From Fulvivirga sediminis (GTDB lineage: Bacteria; Bacteroidota; Bacteroidia; Cytophagales; Cyclobacteriaceae), in the NCBI RefSeq assembly GCF_016757215.1, contig NZ_JAESIY010000010.1, positions 62,001-126,000 of the forward strand: DNA of 64,000 nucleotides, in the 5' to 3' direction. The notes beneath the pieces are model-generated. The model ran no database searches. It saw only the letters and a program-made list of their open reading frames with translations, and was not told the origin of the DNA. Position 1 is the first letter of the stretch. Each line of letters begins with the position of its first letter. Shown piece after piece: positions 56,923 through 64,000 of this stretch. The position numbers and the translations under genes are program-made.

Positions 56923-56944
56923 GTTTTACATTATAATTGAAATT

Positions 56945-57286
56945 ATGATTGACCTTGCAGGATTAGAAACTATAGAATTTCACGATGTACGGGTAGGAAG
57001 GATTGACTACAATGAAGAGCCTCTTGGAAATATTGAGATTGAAATTTTTCAATGGAATGAGGAGGTTAATGATTATATCATTATTCTTTTGGTTTTTGGG
57101 GAGCTTAGTAGGGTAATGCCTCAATCCATTTCATGCAAGGAGAACGATGAGTTAAAAGTGTATTCGTTTGATTATTATGTGGAAGACGAGCTTTTTTATG
57201 GGGAATTCACCTTTCTTCATGGTATAGGAGGGCATAGTAGTACCTTGGAATTAGTTTGTAAGTCTGTGATCATAGAATTCAAATAA
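56945..57286 (+). CDS. Unknown protein of 113 residues
   Basis: The frame is open from 56888, but the ATG at 56945 (MIDLAGLETIEFHDVRVGRI) lies downstream of a terminator, so I start there. The product is acidic and beta-rich (GNIEIEIFQW, IIILLVFGELSRVMP, ELFYGEFTFLHG). A short domain of this type is sometimes seen in toxin-immunity settings, but I cannot assign a family. Confidence 0.55.
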   Translation: MIDLAGLETIEFHDVRVGRIDYNEEPLGNIEIEIFQWNEEVNDYIIILLVFGELSRVMPQSISCKENDELKVYSFDYYVEDELFYGEFTFLHGIGGHSSTLELVCKSVIIEFK

Positions 57287-57377
57287 TTGAATTTGATTAT
57301 GTAATAAAATATGAAGCAGGAAGTTTAAATAATTGAGATTAAAGAATATCATTCTCCTTAAAACCACGATCTGAAAA

Positions 57378-58094
57378 TTGAACAAAAAACACGTTGTACT
57401 AATATTGGTGATTGTAGCAGTTATGGCTGCTATATTTTTTTATACCGGTTATCTAAGGTTTAGCTATCCATCTTTAGAAGAATACCCTATACAAGGGATC
57501 GATATTTCTCACCATCAGGGTAATATTGATTGGGAGAAGTTAACCAAGGAAAATATGGCATTTGTATTCATAAAGGCCACAGAAGGAGGGGATTACACTG
57601 ATCCTAAATTTGTTGAAAATTGGAAAAATGCTCAGCAGCAGGATATTGAGGTGGGAGCCTATCATTTTTATCGATTATGTAGGTCGGGAGCAGAGCAGGC
57701 GAGTCATTTTATAGCTACAGTTCCTTATAATTCTAATAATTTGCCGCCGGTGGTAGATTTAGAATTCGGGGGTAACTGTGAGACAGATCAGTCTCCAGAG
57801 CAACTCATTAGGGAGATTGATATATTCTTGGCCTCAGTAGAAGATCATTATCATAAAAAGCCTATAATTTACGCGACCCAGAAATTCTATGATGAATATC
57901 TGCAAGATCAATTTTCTGAAAATCCTATCTGGCTTAGGGGAATTTTCGGGAAACCATCTCTAATAGACGGCAGGCCTTGGACCTTTTGGCAGTTTGCTAA
58001 CAGAGGTCATTTATCTGGGGTAGAAACCTATGTAGATATTAATGTATTTCATGGCTCGGAAAATGACTTTAATGAATTGGTGAAGGGGAATTGA
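57378..58094 (+). CDS. Membrane-anchored GH25 lysozyme
   Basis: A 238-residue muramidase of glycoside hydrolase family 25. It has a transmembrane anchor (about residues 5-25) and a TIM-barrel domain with catalytic acidic residues D42 (GIDISHHQG), D127 and E129 (PPVVDLEFGGN), and the terminal TFWQFANRG segment. It would cleave peptidoglycan from the periplasmic face of the inner membrane. The start codon is TTG 57378. Confidence 0.88.
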   Translation: MNKKHVVLILVIVAVMAAIFFYTGYLRFSYPSLEEYPIQGIDISHHQGNIDWEKLTKENMAFVFIKATEGGDYTDPKFVENWKNAQQQDIEVGAYHFYRLCRSGAEQASHFIATVPYNSNNLPPVVDLEFGGNCETDQSPEQLIREIDIFLASVEDHYHKKPIIYATQKFYDEYLQDQFSENPIWLRGIFGKPSLIDGRPWTFWQFANRGHLSGVETYVDINVFHGSENDFNELVKGN

Positions 58095-58101
58095 TATTCA
58101 C

Positions 58102-58369
58102 CTATAATGATAAGGGTTGACCGAAATTATTTACTTCACTTCCTCTTCGTTTCTTTATTGTAACACGTATTTCATGGTCTGATTGATAATCAAAACCAAG
58201 TCTATCATCACCTATTATAGCTGCTTCTCTATCGAGATTATAATCTTAAAATAAGACCGAGCTGAGTTTCCAGTTTTCCTCCCTGCTTGTCATTAAATCC
58301 TTGCCTGTAAATTTTTAGTAAAATATAATTGGCTTCATACCTGTTAGTTGTGATTGAGAAGGTAGGTTT
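58102..58369 (-). pseudogene. Decayed gene remnant
   Basis: No start codon begins a useful frame, yet the minus strand encodes a continuous, protein-like stretch in two frames: first NRYEANYILLKIYRQGFND then KLETQLGLILRL and a stop (58238), then in a shifted frame NLDREAAIIGDDRLGFDYQS to a stop at 58102. The switch near 58245 looks like a frameshift. No start codon precedes the first frame, so both ends are incomplete. I do not recognise the family. The rest of the 58095-58436 gap shows nothing else. Confidence 0.45.
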
Positions 58370-58436
58370 TCATTTCTTAGGCAAGTATTTTTGAGTCGTT
58401 AAATTTGTAGATAAAGCTATTTTTTAAAAAAATCAG

Positions 58437-59273
58437 ATGATGAAATTACCTAAAAATATCGATAAAATTTCTCTGTTTACAGCCAATGAAATAGGCCCAT
58501 ACCCTCCTAATGGATTTTTTCCCTTTCATGAAGCCGAAATGGGTAACGGAGATTATTATGGGCTTTATTGGGAGTTTGGTAAGGAGAATGATGAACCAGT
58601 TATCTGTGAGATGATTCATGATGAAGGTAGTATTAGACCGAGATTTTCTTCTTTAGACAAATTCCTGGAATGGAATAGCTTATATGAGGAAAATGATTTT
58701 GAATACCCTGATGAAGAAATTGAAGATGACAACTTTCTGTACGCCCATCTGAATAAGGGAAATGAGTGTCTCAGACAAAATAATATAGAAGAAGCCATAA
58801 AGTACTATCAACTTGGCACTCAAAGTTTCGGAGAGGTGAGTGAAAATTGGTTTAAGCTGGCTTCTCAGCAGAAGAGATTAGGAGATGAACTGTCATTTCA
58901 AAAAAGCCTCATTCATGCTATAATCTCTAATTGGGCCATTGAGATTCCTTCTCAGAATGCTCTGAGAATGCTTAAGAATTTAAAACCTGTAGAGGAATTA
59001 AAAGATCATCCGCTAATTAAAAAAAGGGAGCACCTATCGTTCAGTTTTGGCGGTCAGAAGGTAAACGACGAGTATGTTGTTTTGAATGAAATGATAGAAG
59101 AATTGTATCAAATAGGGGAAGATAATGCTGGTTTTCTGATGGAGCAAAACTATGCGCTTATGATGTACTGGGAAACTTCTTCATTTCAGGAAAGGTATAA
59201 TTTCGATCTTACGGACTGGAAGAAAAAGTTTGCAGTAAAAACTAAGCATAGGTTAATAACAGAGCTATCATAG
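58437..59273 (+). CDS. SUKH-like (SMI1/KNR4) protein with TPR-like region
   Basis: A 278-residue soluble protein. The N-terminus (NGFFPFHEAEMGNGDYYGLY, then EPVICEMIHDEGSIRPRFSS) looks like a diverged SMI1/KNR4 fold, in which the ligand-binding face reads GDYYGLYW. Residues 105-170 form a TPR-like pair (AHLNKGNECLRQNNIEEAIK). SUKH proteins are often immunity proteins for polymorphic toxins. The assignment is moderate. The next gene is a clearer family member. Confidence 0.55.
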   Translation: MMKLPKNIDKISLFTANEIGPYPPNGFFPFHEAEMGNGDYYGLYWEFGKENDEPVICEMIHDEGSIRPRFSSLDKFLEWNSLYEENDFEYPDEEIEDDNFLYAHLNKGNECLRQNNIEEAIKYYQLGTQSFGEVSENWFKLASQQKRLGDELSFQKSLIHAIISNWAIEIPSQNALRMLKNLKPVEELKDHPLIKKREHLSFSFGGQKVNDEYVVLNEMIEELYQIGEDNAGFLMEQNYALMMYWETSSFQERYNFDLTDWKKKFAVKTKHRLITELS

Positions 59274-59291
59274 TCTCTAATTAAAAATTTC

Positions 59292-59897
59292 ATGAATACA
59301 ATACCCGAAAAATATATTGAAGGTCTTAAGAAGGCATATTTAGAAAATAACGGCAGGGAACAGTGGGAGTACTTTGAGAATGTTATCCATGGTGCTGACT
59401 TTGCAGTAATTGATCAGTTGAAGCAAATTTATCCTGATGTTCCTGAGGCATTAGTTGACCTTTTGAAATATGTGGATGGTACCTATTGGAGAAAATATGG
59501 AGATGCAGAGATAACGTTTTTCTTTTTGGGTTCTGACCTTTATGAGTATCCTTACTATTTACTATCGGCACAGCAAATGATAGAAAATAAGCATATGGCT
59601 GCTGAAAATTATTCTGATTATATCGCAAGAGAATATGAGGAGGTGGAGATTGATGATAAGATAACGAATAACACAAAAGACATTAAGTGGCTTCATTTTT
59701 CTGACTGCATGAATAATGGAGGAACCTCTCAGTTGTTTATCGATTTTAGCCCTTCTGAAACTGGAGAAAAAGGCCAGGTAGTCAGGTTTTTGCATGATCC
59801 TGATGAATTTAAAGTTATAGCCTCAAGTTTTGATCAGTACTTGCAAAAAGTGATCGACCAAGGATATAATTTCATTAATGTGGATTTGATGGCGTGA
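59292..59897 (+). CDS. SMI1/KNR4 (SUKH) family protein
   Basis: A 201-residue cytoplasmic protein with the SUKH pattern: an N-terminal helix and LYPDVPEALVDLLKYVDG-like segment (IYPDVPEALVDLLKYVDGTY), then KWLHFSDCMNNGGTSQLFID, GQVVRFLHDPDEFKVIASS and a final helix. Such proteins commonly neutralise a nuclease or other polymorphic toxin, yet no toxin gene is adjacent. It is 18 bp after the preceding SUKH-like gene, suggesting an operon. Confidence 0.75.
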   Translation: MNTIPEKYIEGLKKAYLENNGREQWEYFENVIHGADFAVIDQLKQIYPDVPEALVDLLKYVDGTYWRKYGDAEITFFFLGSDLYEYPYYLLSAQQMIENKHMAAENYSDYIAREYEEVEIDDKITNNTKDIKWLHFSDCMNNGGTSQLFIDFSPSETGEKGQVVRFLHDPDEFKVIASSFDQYLQKVIDQGYNFINVDLMA

Positions 59898-60087
59898 TGC
59901 ATCTTTTGGTTCAAAAGAGTACTACTGATATGAAGTAGCCTTTTAGATCAGAGTACTTTGATGCCGCTCTAGATGAGTTATTTAGGGTAACCTTTTATTA
60001 TCAGAAGGAATATATTCGATATCAAAGCTGCAATTTTTTGGCTATTGACATATTACAAAGTATAAGGCCTATTTTTTATTTTTTTAT

Positions 60088-61611
60088 ATGACTGATTATA
60101 AGTCCCCTTTTCCTGTGCTGAGGTACTCAGGTGTAAACTTACAGGATATTAATGACCAGACTCTGATTAAGGCTAAGAAGGTGCTTTTGGTGGAGTTGGA
60201 GCATTCAGATGAATCGATTTTAAACGTAGAAGGGACTAAGTGGACAAAAAATGACATTATAAATCTCTTTGAAGCCTTATCAAATGTTGAACACTTAACC
60301 TATTATAGGTGGATTGATGAAAACCCGGAATTGAGAGCCTTACTCGAGAACAATGTCCTGAATTTTAATGATGAGCTGTATGATGAAAAAATATTTCAAA
60401 AGGAGGAAATAGAAGGGTTTAAGTCTTTTATTTCTCCTTTTCTTGCTCAGCCTTTAGGAAAAAGCCTTAATCAGTATTTTTTAAGGCAAGAGTATGCTAA
60501 GTGTCATAAGCTCTTAAAAGTTACAGAATTGATAGAATCATCTTATTATGATGCCACCTTCGGAAAGTTGCAAAGTAGTATAAAGGGAATGGTTGAGGAG
60601 ATTAGAATAATGAAGATGAAAGGTGTAGATCACTTTAGGGAGCAACAATGTAATTTCATTAATTACTACTTTGTTGAATTCCTTAATAGTTTACCTAATT
60701 CTTTTGGGTCTTTGAGAGAAAACTTTGCCTTGGCTGTCATCAGTCTTTCTGTGGTTATTCAGGGTCGTTACGCAGTCCTTTGTAAGCGTCTTTATTTGTC
60801 GCTACGTGTGCTTGATTGTTCTGCTGAGGCTAAAGAGATAATTGAAAATAATCTTAAGGTTTTTGAAGAAAAAGTAGATGAAATACGACGAATTACCTCA
60901 AATGATTCGGATAGTAGCTCAGGCGGCGCTCCTGTATTTTCGGGTGTTTTCATGATTGTTGTTGTTTTTATTGTGATATTAAAAACGTGTAGTCATAATG
61001 TTAAAGGCAGCAGGAGCAAAGCTGATTATGATATGGATTGGGCTAATCCTGTGATTCAGAAAGTAGCTCACTTATCAAATATGAGTACTTTGAAAAAATG
61101 GAGTAACCAACAAATATCTTCCCCAGGCTCAGTGATATATGACAGCATTGCGGTTATTGATAATTACCCGTATGCTGGAGAGTATCATGATCTGTTGGAA
61201 TATAGGCCAACAGGAGGTAGGAAAATCTCTATCTCTAATGCATCTACTTATGATGTGGTGGTGTTTTTATCAACAAAATGGTACAACTATTCCGCTTTTT
61301 TAAAGGCAGAAGAGGAGATTTCTTTTCAAATAGCGAGGCATGATTATTTACAATTTTATTTAGGCAACGTGTGGATGCAAGCTTCAACTTCATTTAGCAA
61401 TAATAAAACTGATCAGAGAGAGTGTTTCTCAAAAGTAGATTCTACCACTATCTCATTTTTAGATAAGATATGGCAAAATAGATGTACAGTGAAATCTAAT
61501 TGTGGGGCTTCCCATTTTTCAATTTCGCAATCTACCAATAGTACCATTCAATTTTCAGCTGATAAAAAAAGCGGTCTGGTTGAAGTGGATAATTATTTTC
61601 AACCAGATTAG
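60088..61611 (+). CDS. Unknown single-span membrane protein
   Basis: A 507-residue protein with a helical cytoplasmic N-terminal domain (about 1-275), one transmembrane segment (residues 284-300, FSGVFMIVVVFIVILKT) preceded by a Ser/Gly linker, and an extracytoplasmic C-terminal domain with several Cys. The first 80 residues (SPFPVLRYSG, TKNDIINLFEALSNVEHL) recall a small helical adaptor domain. I do not recognise a family. It is convergent with a variant Hsp70 gene; a partnership is only inferred. Confidence 0.6.
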   Translation: MTDYKSPFPVLRYSGVNLQDINDQTLIKAKKVLLVELEHSDESILNVEGTKWTKNDIINLFEALSNVEHLTYYRWIDENPELRALLENNVLNFNDELYDEKIFQKEEIEGFKSFISPFLAQPLGKSLNQYFLRQEYAKCHKLLKVTELIESSYYDATFGKLQSSIKGMVEEIRIMKMKGVDHFREQQCNFINYYFVEFLNSLPNSFGSLRENFALAVISLSVVIQGRYAVLCKRLYLSLRVLDCSAEAKEIIENNLKVFEEKVDEIRRITSNDSDSSSGGAPVFSGVFMIVVVFIVILKTCSHNVKGSRSKADYDMDWANPVIQKVAHLSNMSTLKKWSNQQISSPGSVIYDSIAVIDNYPYAGEYHDLLEYRPTGGRKISISNASTYDVVVFLSTKWYNYSAFLKAEEEISFQIARHDYLQFYLGNVWMQASTSFSNNKTDQRECFSKVDSTTISFLDKIWQNRCTVKSNCGASHFSISQSTNSTIQFSADKKSGLVEVDNYFQPD

Positions 61612-61613
61612 GA

Positions 61614-61642
61614 GAGTAGGCCAGCACTTATTTAGCCTACTC
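61614..61642. other. Hairpin between convergent stops
   Basis: GAGTAGGC / GCCTACTC form an 8-bp stem with a 13-nt loop spanning the Hsp70 stop (61632). No T-run follows on either strand, so it is a weak bidirectional terminator at best. A second stem, CTGGTTGAA / TTCAACCAG (61576-61606), lies inside the 3' end of the plus-strand gene. Confidence 0.4.
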
Positions 61643-64000
61643 CGGTTCCTTTAAAGTTATTTAAAAAACTGTTTTCTTTCATCTCAGGTAAGAGATGGTG
61701 AAGATTAAAAGCTATCACTTTTAGTTCTTTGTAGTTTTGTCTTTCCAAAGCTTTTTGTCCCTGATCTTTTAAACTGTCTGCTAACTTTTTGTCTTTATAC
61801 ATCGAGTTGTTTATTCGGGCAAGTTGATAATATAAATCAATAATTCCTTCATCAGAGTTGATGTAGATATCACTTCGGAGTACTTTTAATTTTTTAATCA
61901 ATTCTTCTATCAGGAAAATGCTTTGCCCTTTCACAGCTTCGTTTTCACTGCTAATTATATTGTTAAATTTGGCTTTTACCGATTCATCAGGGTGGGTTTC
62001 TACCTGTTTTCTTACTGACTCTTTTAATTCGTAATATGCAATGCGCAATTTAGTTAGGCGTGCATCTTTATTCAGGGAATCAAACTTCTGAGCTAACCTG
62101 CGTTTTCTTTCGCTTATATGGTACTTTTCATCACCTGATAAAGTGTTTTTCATCAAGGCAAATTCCTCTTCTATTAGCATAGCTTCAGATAAATACTCTT
62201 TCAGCGTAGCGGCCCCATCATAATCTGCTTGAGTCTCTTTTTCTCTTAAATCTTTTCTTATTTTATGAACTAGTAGAGATAGCTCGTCTTCGAGTTTGGC
62301 TTCACTAACATATTTTTCTGAAGAATTAAAAACCTGATCAAATTCCTGATCGGTCTGGCTTAGATAAACACAAACTCGGAGGTCTCGAGATTCAGATATT
62401 TCCATTCTTATCTCTAAATCTGATCCCTTTACTAAATCCATGTCTAATTTCGCAGGATCGATCTCAATAATACCAATGGTTTGATTGGTTTCAGGTAAGG
62501 CGTATAAGTCTCCTTCAAGTACATTTACTATTAATTTATCTTCTCCATCTTTATAAATGGTTTTTGATACTTCTCTATATATCGTCTTGTTTAATGGAAG
62601 GATACTATTCTTTGGAAATATAACCTCTAGCTTAGTACGCTTATTTTCTAAGTCGTCAACTTCAATACATATGTCATGGGGTAATGGCTGTCCATCAATG
62701 CTGAATTTTCCATGTAATATGCTTATTATAGGAATGTTAGTACCAACGGGTTCATGATTACTATTTAGTATTTCTACTTTAAAGTTATTTAATCGATCGG
62801 GGGCAAGAGTTAGAAATTCTCTAATCTTGGATGAGGCTTTAATAATGCCTGTGTCATAACCTCCATCTTCTCTTCTTATTCTATAGAAGTGGTCTTCTAA
62901 ATCATCTTCAAAATCTACTAGTAGTACTTCTTCAGTATCCATACTTGATTTAGGATAAGATACCTTAGCTTGAAGCTGAGAAGTGGTTTCATAATTATTT
63001 TCGGTAGATGTAGAGACTTTTAATTTTTTCTGTTTTCCTGCTGCATATTGCGCTGCGCCTACCGCTACGGCAGTGGTAGGGTCTACAGAGGTGTTAACTT
63101 CAGTTTTGAGTCTCATCTGTAGCAGTTCTTGTACTCTGGGTATATATGTACTTCCTCCAACTAATATTACTTGCTTAATATCAGAGGTTTCAAGGTTGTT
63201 ATCAGCAAGGAGTTCTTCAACTAATGTTAAAGTATAAGATAGCTTTTCTTGAATGCAAGTGTTAAACTGATCTCTTGTTACCATAAGGATAACCTCTTGC
63301 TCTATTCCATCTTCATCTTGTATTTCTATTTCAACGTCTACACTTTCTTTCACCGAAAGCTGTTTTTTTGCCTCTTCGGCTTTAAGTAAAAGAATTTGGT
63401 ATAGTCTTCTGAAATTCAGCGTTCTATCTTCATATTCCTTTTGTAGGTATGCTAGTTCAGGGACTACAAATATCTGTTTTAAAAAGACATCAGTAACCAA
63501 GCGGTGGTCAAAGTCCAAGCCGCCTAAGAAGTTGTCGCCTCTGTGGTCTACTATTTTTAAATCTTGCTCATTAATAGAAGCTAAGGCTACATCAAAGGTG
63601 CCGCCACCCAGATCATACACTATCCAGTGCCCAGATTTCTCTGATCGATCTCCTTTGTTCACAAAGGCTAGACAAGCAGCAATAGGCTCTTGTAGGAGCA
63701 CTACTTCCTCGAAGCCGGCTTCGTACCCAGCTTTTTTGGTAGCATTAGACTGTATCGTATCAAATGAAGCAGGTATAGTGATTACTACTGAATTCAGTTC
63801 TTCTCCGCTGTGAACAAAGTTTTTTAGCTCTCTCAAAACATGAGCAGACAGCTCTATTGGAGTCTTGGTTTCAGAAAGACTATTAACAAAAAAGGATTCT
63901 GAGGTGCCCATTTTTCTCTTAAATCCTCCAAATACATTGTCAGGGTCTTTGCCTAGCAATTCTCTTGCTTTGTCGCCTACAATGATCCTATTTCTTCTGA
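61632..64000 (-). CDS. Variant Hsp70 (DnaK-like) protein, 5' end beyond the window
   Basis: The gene is cut by the right edge: the frame stays open to 64000, adding RIIVGDKARELLGKDPDNVF before the first in-window start-like codon (63959). It has the Hsp70 ATPase domain (VYDLGGGTFDVAL, GGLDFDHRL, VILVGGSTYIPRVQ), then an extra beta-rich region (about residues 325-440 of the visible part), then a DnaK-like substrate domain (IFPKNSILPLNKTIYREVSK, ETNQTIGIIEI), and a long helical C-terminus. The usual EEVD end is absent. It is probably a specialised Hsp70, not the housekeeping DnaK. Confidence 0.9.
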   Translation of the reverse strand, partial: RRNRIIVGDKARELLGKDPDNVFGGFKRKMGTSESFFVNSLSETKTPIELSAHVLRELKNFVHSGEELNSVVITIPASFDTIQSNATKKAGYEAGFEEVVLLQEPIAACLAFVNKGDRSEKSGHWIVYDLGGGTFDVALASINEQDLKIVDHRGDNFLGGLDFDHRLVTDVFLKQIFVVPELAYLQKEYEDRTLNFRRLYQILLLKAEEAKKQLSVKESVDVEIEIQDEDGIEQEVILMVTRDQFNTCIQEKLSYTLTLVEELLADNNLETSDIKQVILVGGSTYIPRVQELLQMRLKTEVNTSVDPTTAVAVGAAQYAAGKQKKLKVSTSTENNYETTSQLQAKVSYPKSSMDTEEVLLVDFEDDLEDHFYRIRREDGGYDTGIIKASSKIREFLTLAPDRLNNFKVEILNSNHEPVGTNIPIISILHGKFSIDGQPLPHDICIEVDDLENKRTKLEVIFPKNSILPLNKTIYREVSKTIYKDGEDKLIVNVLEGDLYALPETNQTIGIIEIDPAKLDMDLVKGSDLEIRMEISESRDLRVCVYLSQTDQEFDQVFNSSEKYVSEAKLEDELSLLVHKIRKDLREKETQADYDGAATLKEYLSEAMLIEEEFALMKNTLSGDEKYHISERKRRLAQKFDSLNKDARLTKLRIAYYELKESVRKQVETHPDESVKAKFNNIISSENEAVKGQSIFLIEELIKKLKVLRSDIYINSDEGIIDLYYQLARINNSMYKDKKLADSLKDQGQKALERQNYKELKVIAFNLHHLLPEMKENSFLNNFKGTGVG

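Noticed and set aside
56888-56944. Earlier start for the unknown gene at 56945
   Set aside because: The region holds a terminator for the preceding gene, so the extra 19 residues are not likely to be translated.

Overview
The window is AT-rich bacterial DNA from the phylum Bacteroidota, most likely a marine or soil member of the order Cytophagales (a Fulvivirga/Marivirga-like organism; the genus is a guess). The signs are a SusC/SusD outer-membrane pair, two proteins ending in type IX secretion (T9SS) sorting domains, many lineage-typical lipoproteins and DUF families (YceI, DUF4252, DUF2911, DUF1684, DUF4126, DUF5694), TAnnTTTG promoter elements in place of TATAAT, and few Shine-Dalgarno sequences. 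It looks chromosomal. I see no phage genes, transposases, rRNA, tRNA or CRISPR array. The only rearranged stretches are intergenic repeats around a toxin-antitoxin pair (3.5-4.6 kb) and a duplicated, decaying segment (50.6-53.4 kb).

Layout. 0-3.5 kb: two convergent YceI-family genes, an NrnA-type DHH phosphoesterase and a DUF2459 membrane protein. 3.5-4.6 kb: a RelE/ParE-type toxin-antitoxin pair flanked by two copies of a repeat of about 90 bp. 4.7-12 kb: a ligase-associated DNA repair group (MBL-fold exonuclease, ATP-dependent DNA ligase, Lhr-like DEXH helicase), interrupted by an aldo/keto reductase and a secreted protein; its fourth member, phosphoesterase PdeM, lies alone at 20.9 kb, divergent from aroF. 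12-13.4 kb: a cysteine-less thioredoxin-fold protein and an unknown protein with a possible HTH. 13.5-19.7 kb: a SusC-SusD-lipoprotein operon followed by a dipeptide epimerase, suggesting uptake and processing of peptides. 22.4-25.1 kb: an ECF sigma factor, a putative anti-sigma factor and three tandem DUF4252 paralogues. 25.2-28.6 kb: an ABC exporter, a histidine kinase without a response regulator, and DUF4126. 28.6-36 kb: DUF1684, an esterase, a beta-barrel, an amidohydrolase-DUF2911-PLP enzyme operon, TerB-like and DUF2807 proteins. 36.4-45.4 kb: a deaminase, a 1401-residue T9SS subtilase, PaaN aldehyde dehydrogenase with a MaoC hydratase, and a second T9SS protein. 45.5-50.5 kb: fatty acid hydroxylase, double-FKBP lipoprotein, GNAT, DUF5694 and App1-like genes. 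50.6-53.4 kb: a duplicated small-membrane-protein/DinB unit, one copy degraded and fused to a truncated DUF5694 gene. 53.5-58.1 kb: DHFR, Fmt with a coupled 59-residue ORF, an ABC-F ATPase and an anchored GH25 lysozyme. 58.1-64 kb: a gene remnant, two SUKH-like proteins, an unknown single-span membrane protein, and a variant Hsp70 running off the right edge.

No single locus is clearly a new defence or mobile system. The strongest leads are the sigma/anti-sigma/triple-DUF4252 cluster, the variant Hsp70 with its convergent membrane protein beside SUKH genes, the duplicated and decaying DinB segment, the overlooked small ORF coupled to fmt, and the Cys-less thioredoxin. All function calls come from reading motifs by eye; no database search was run.
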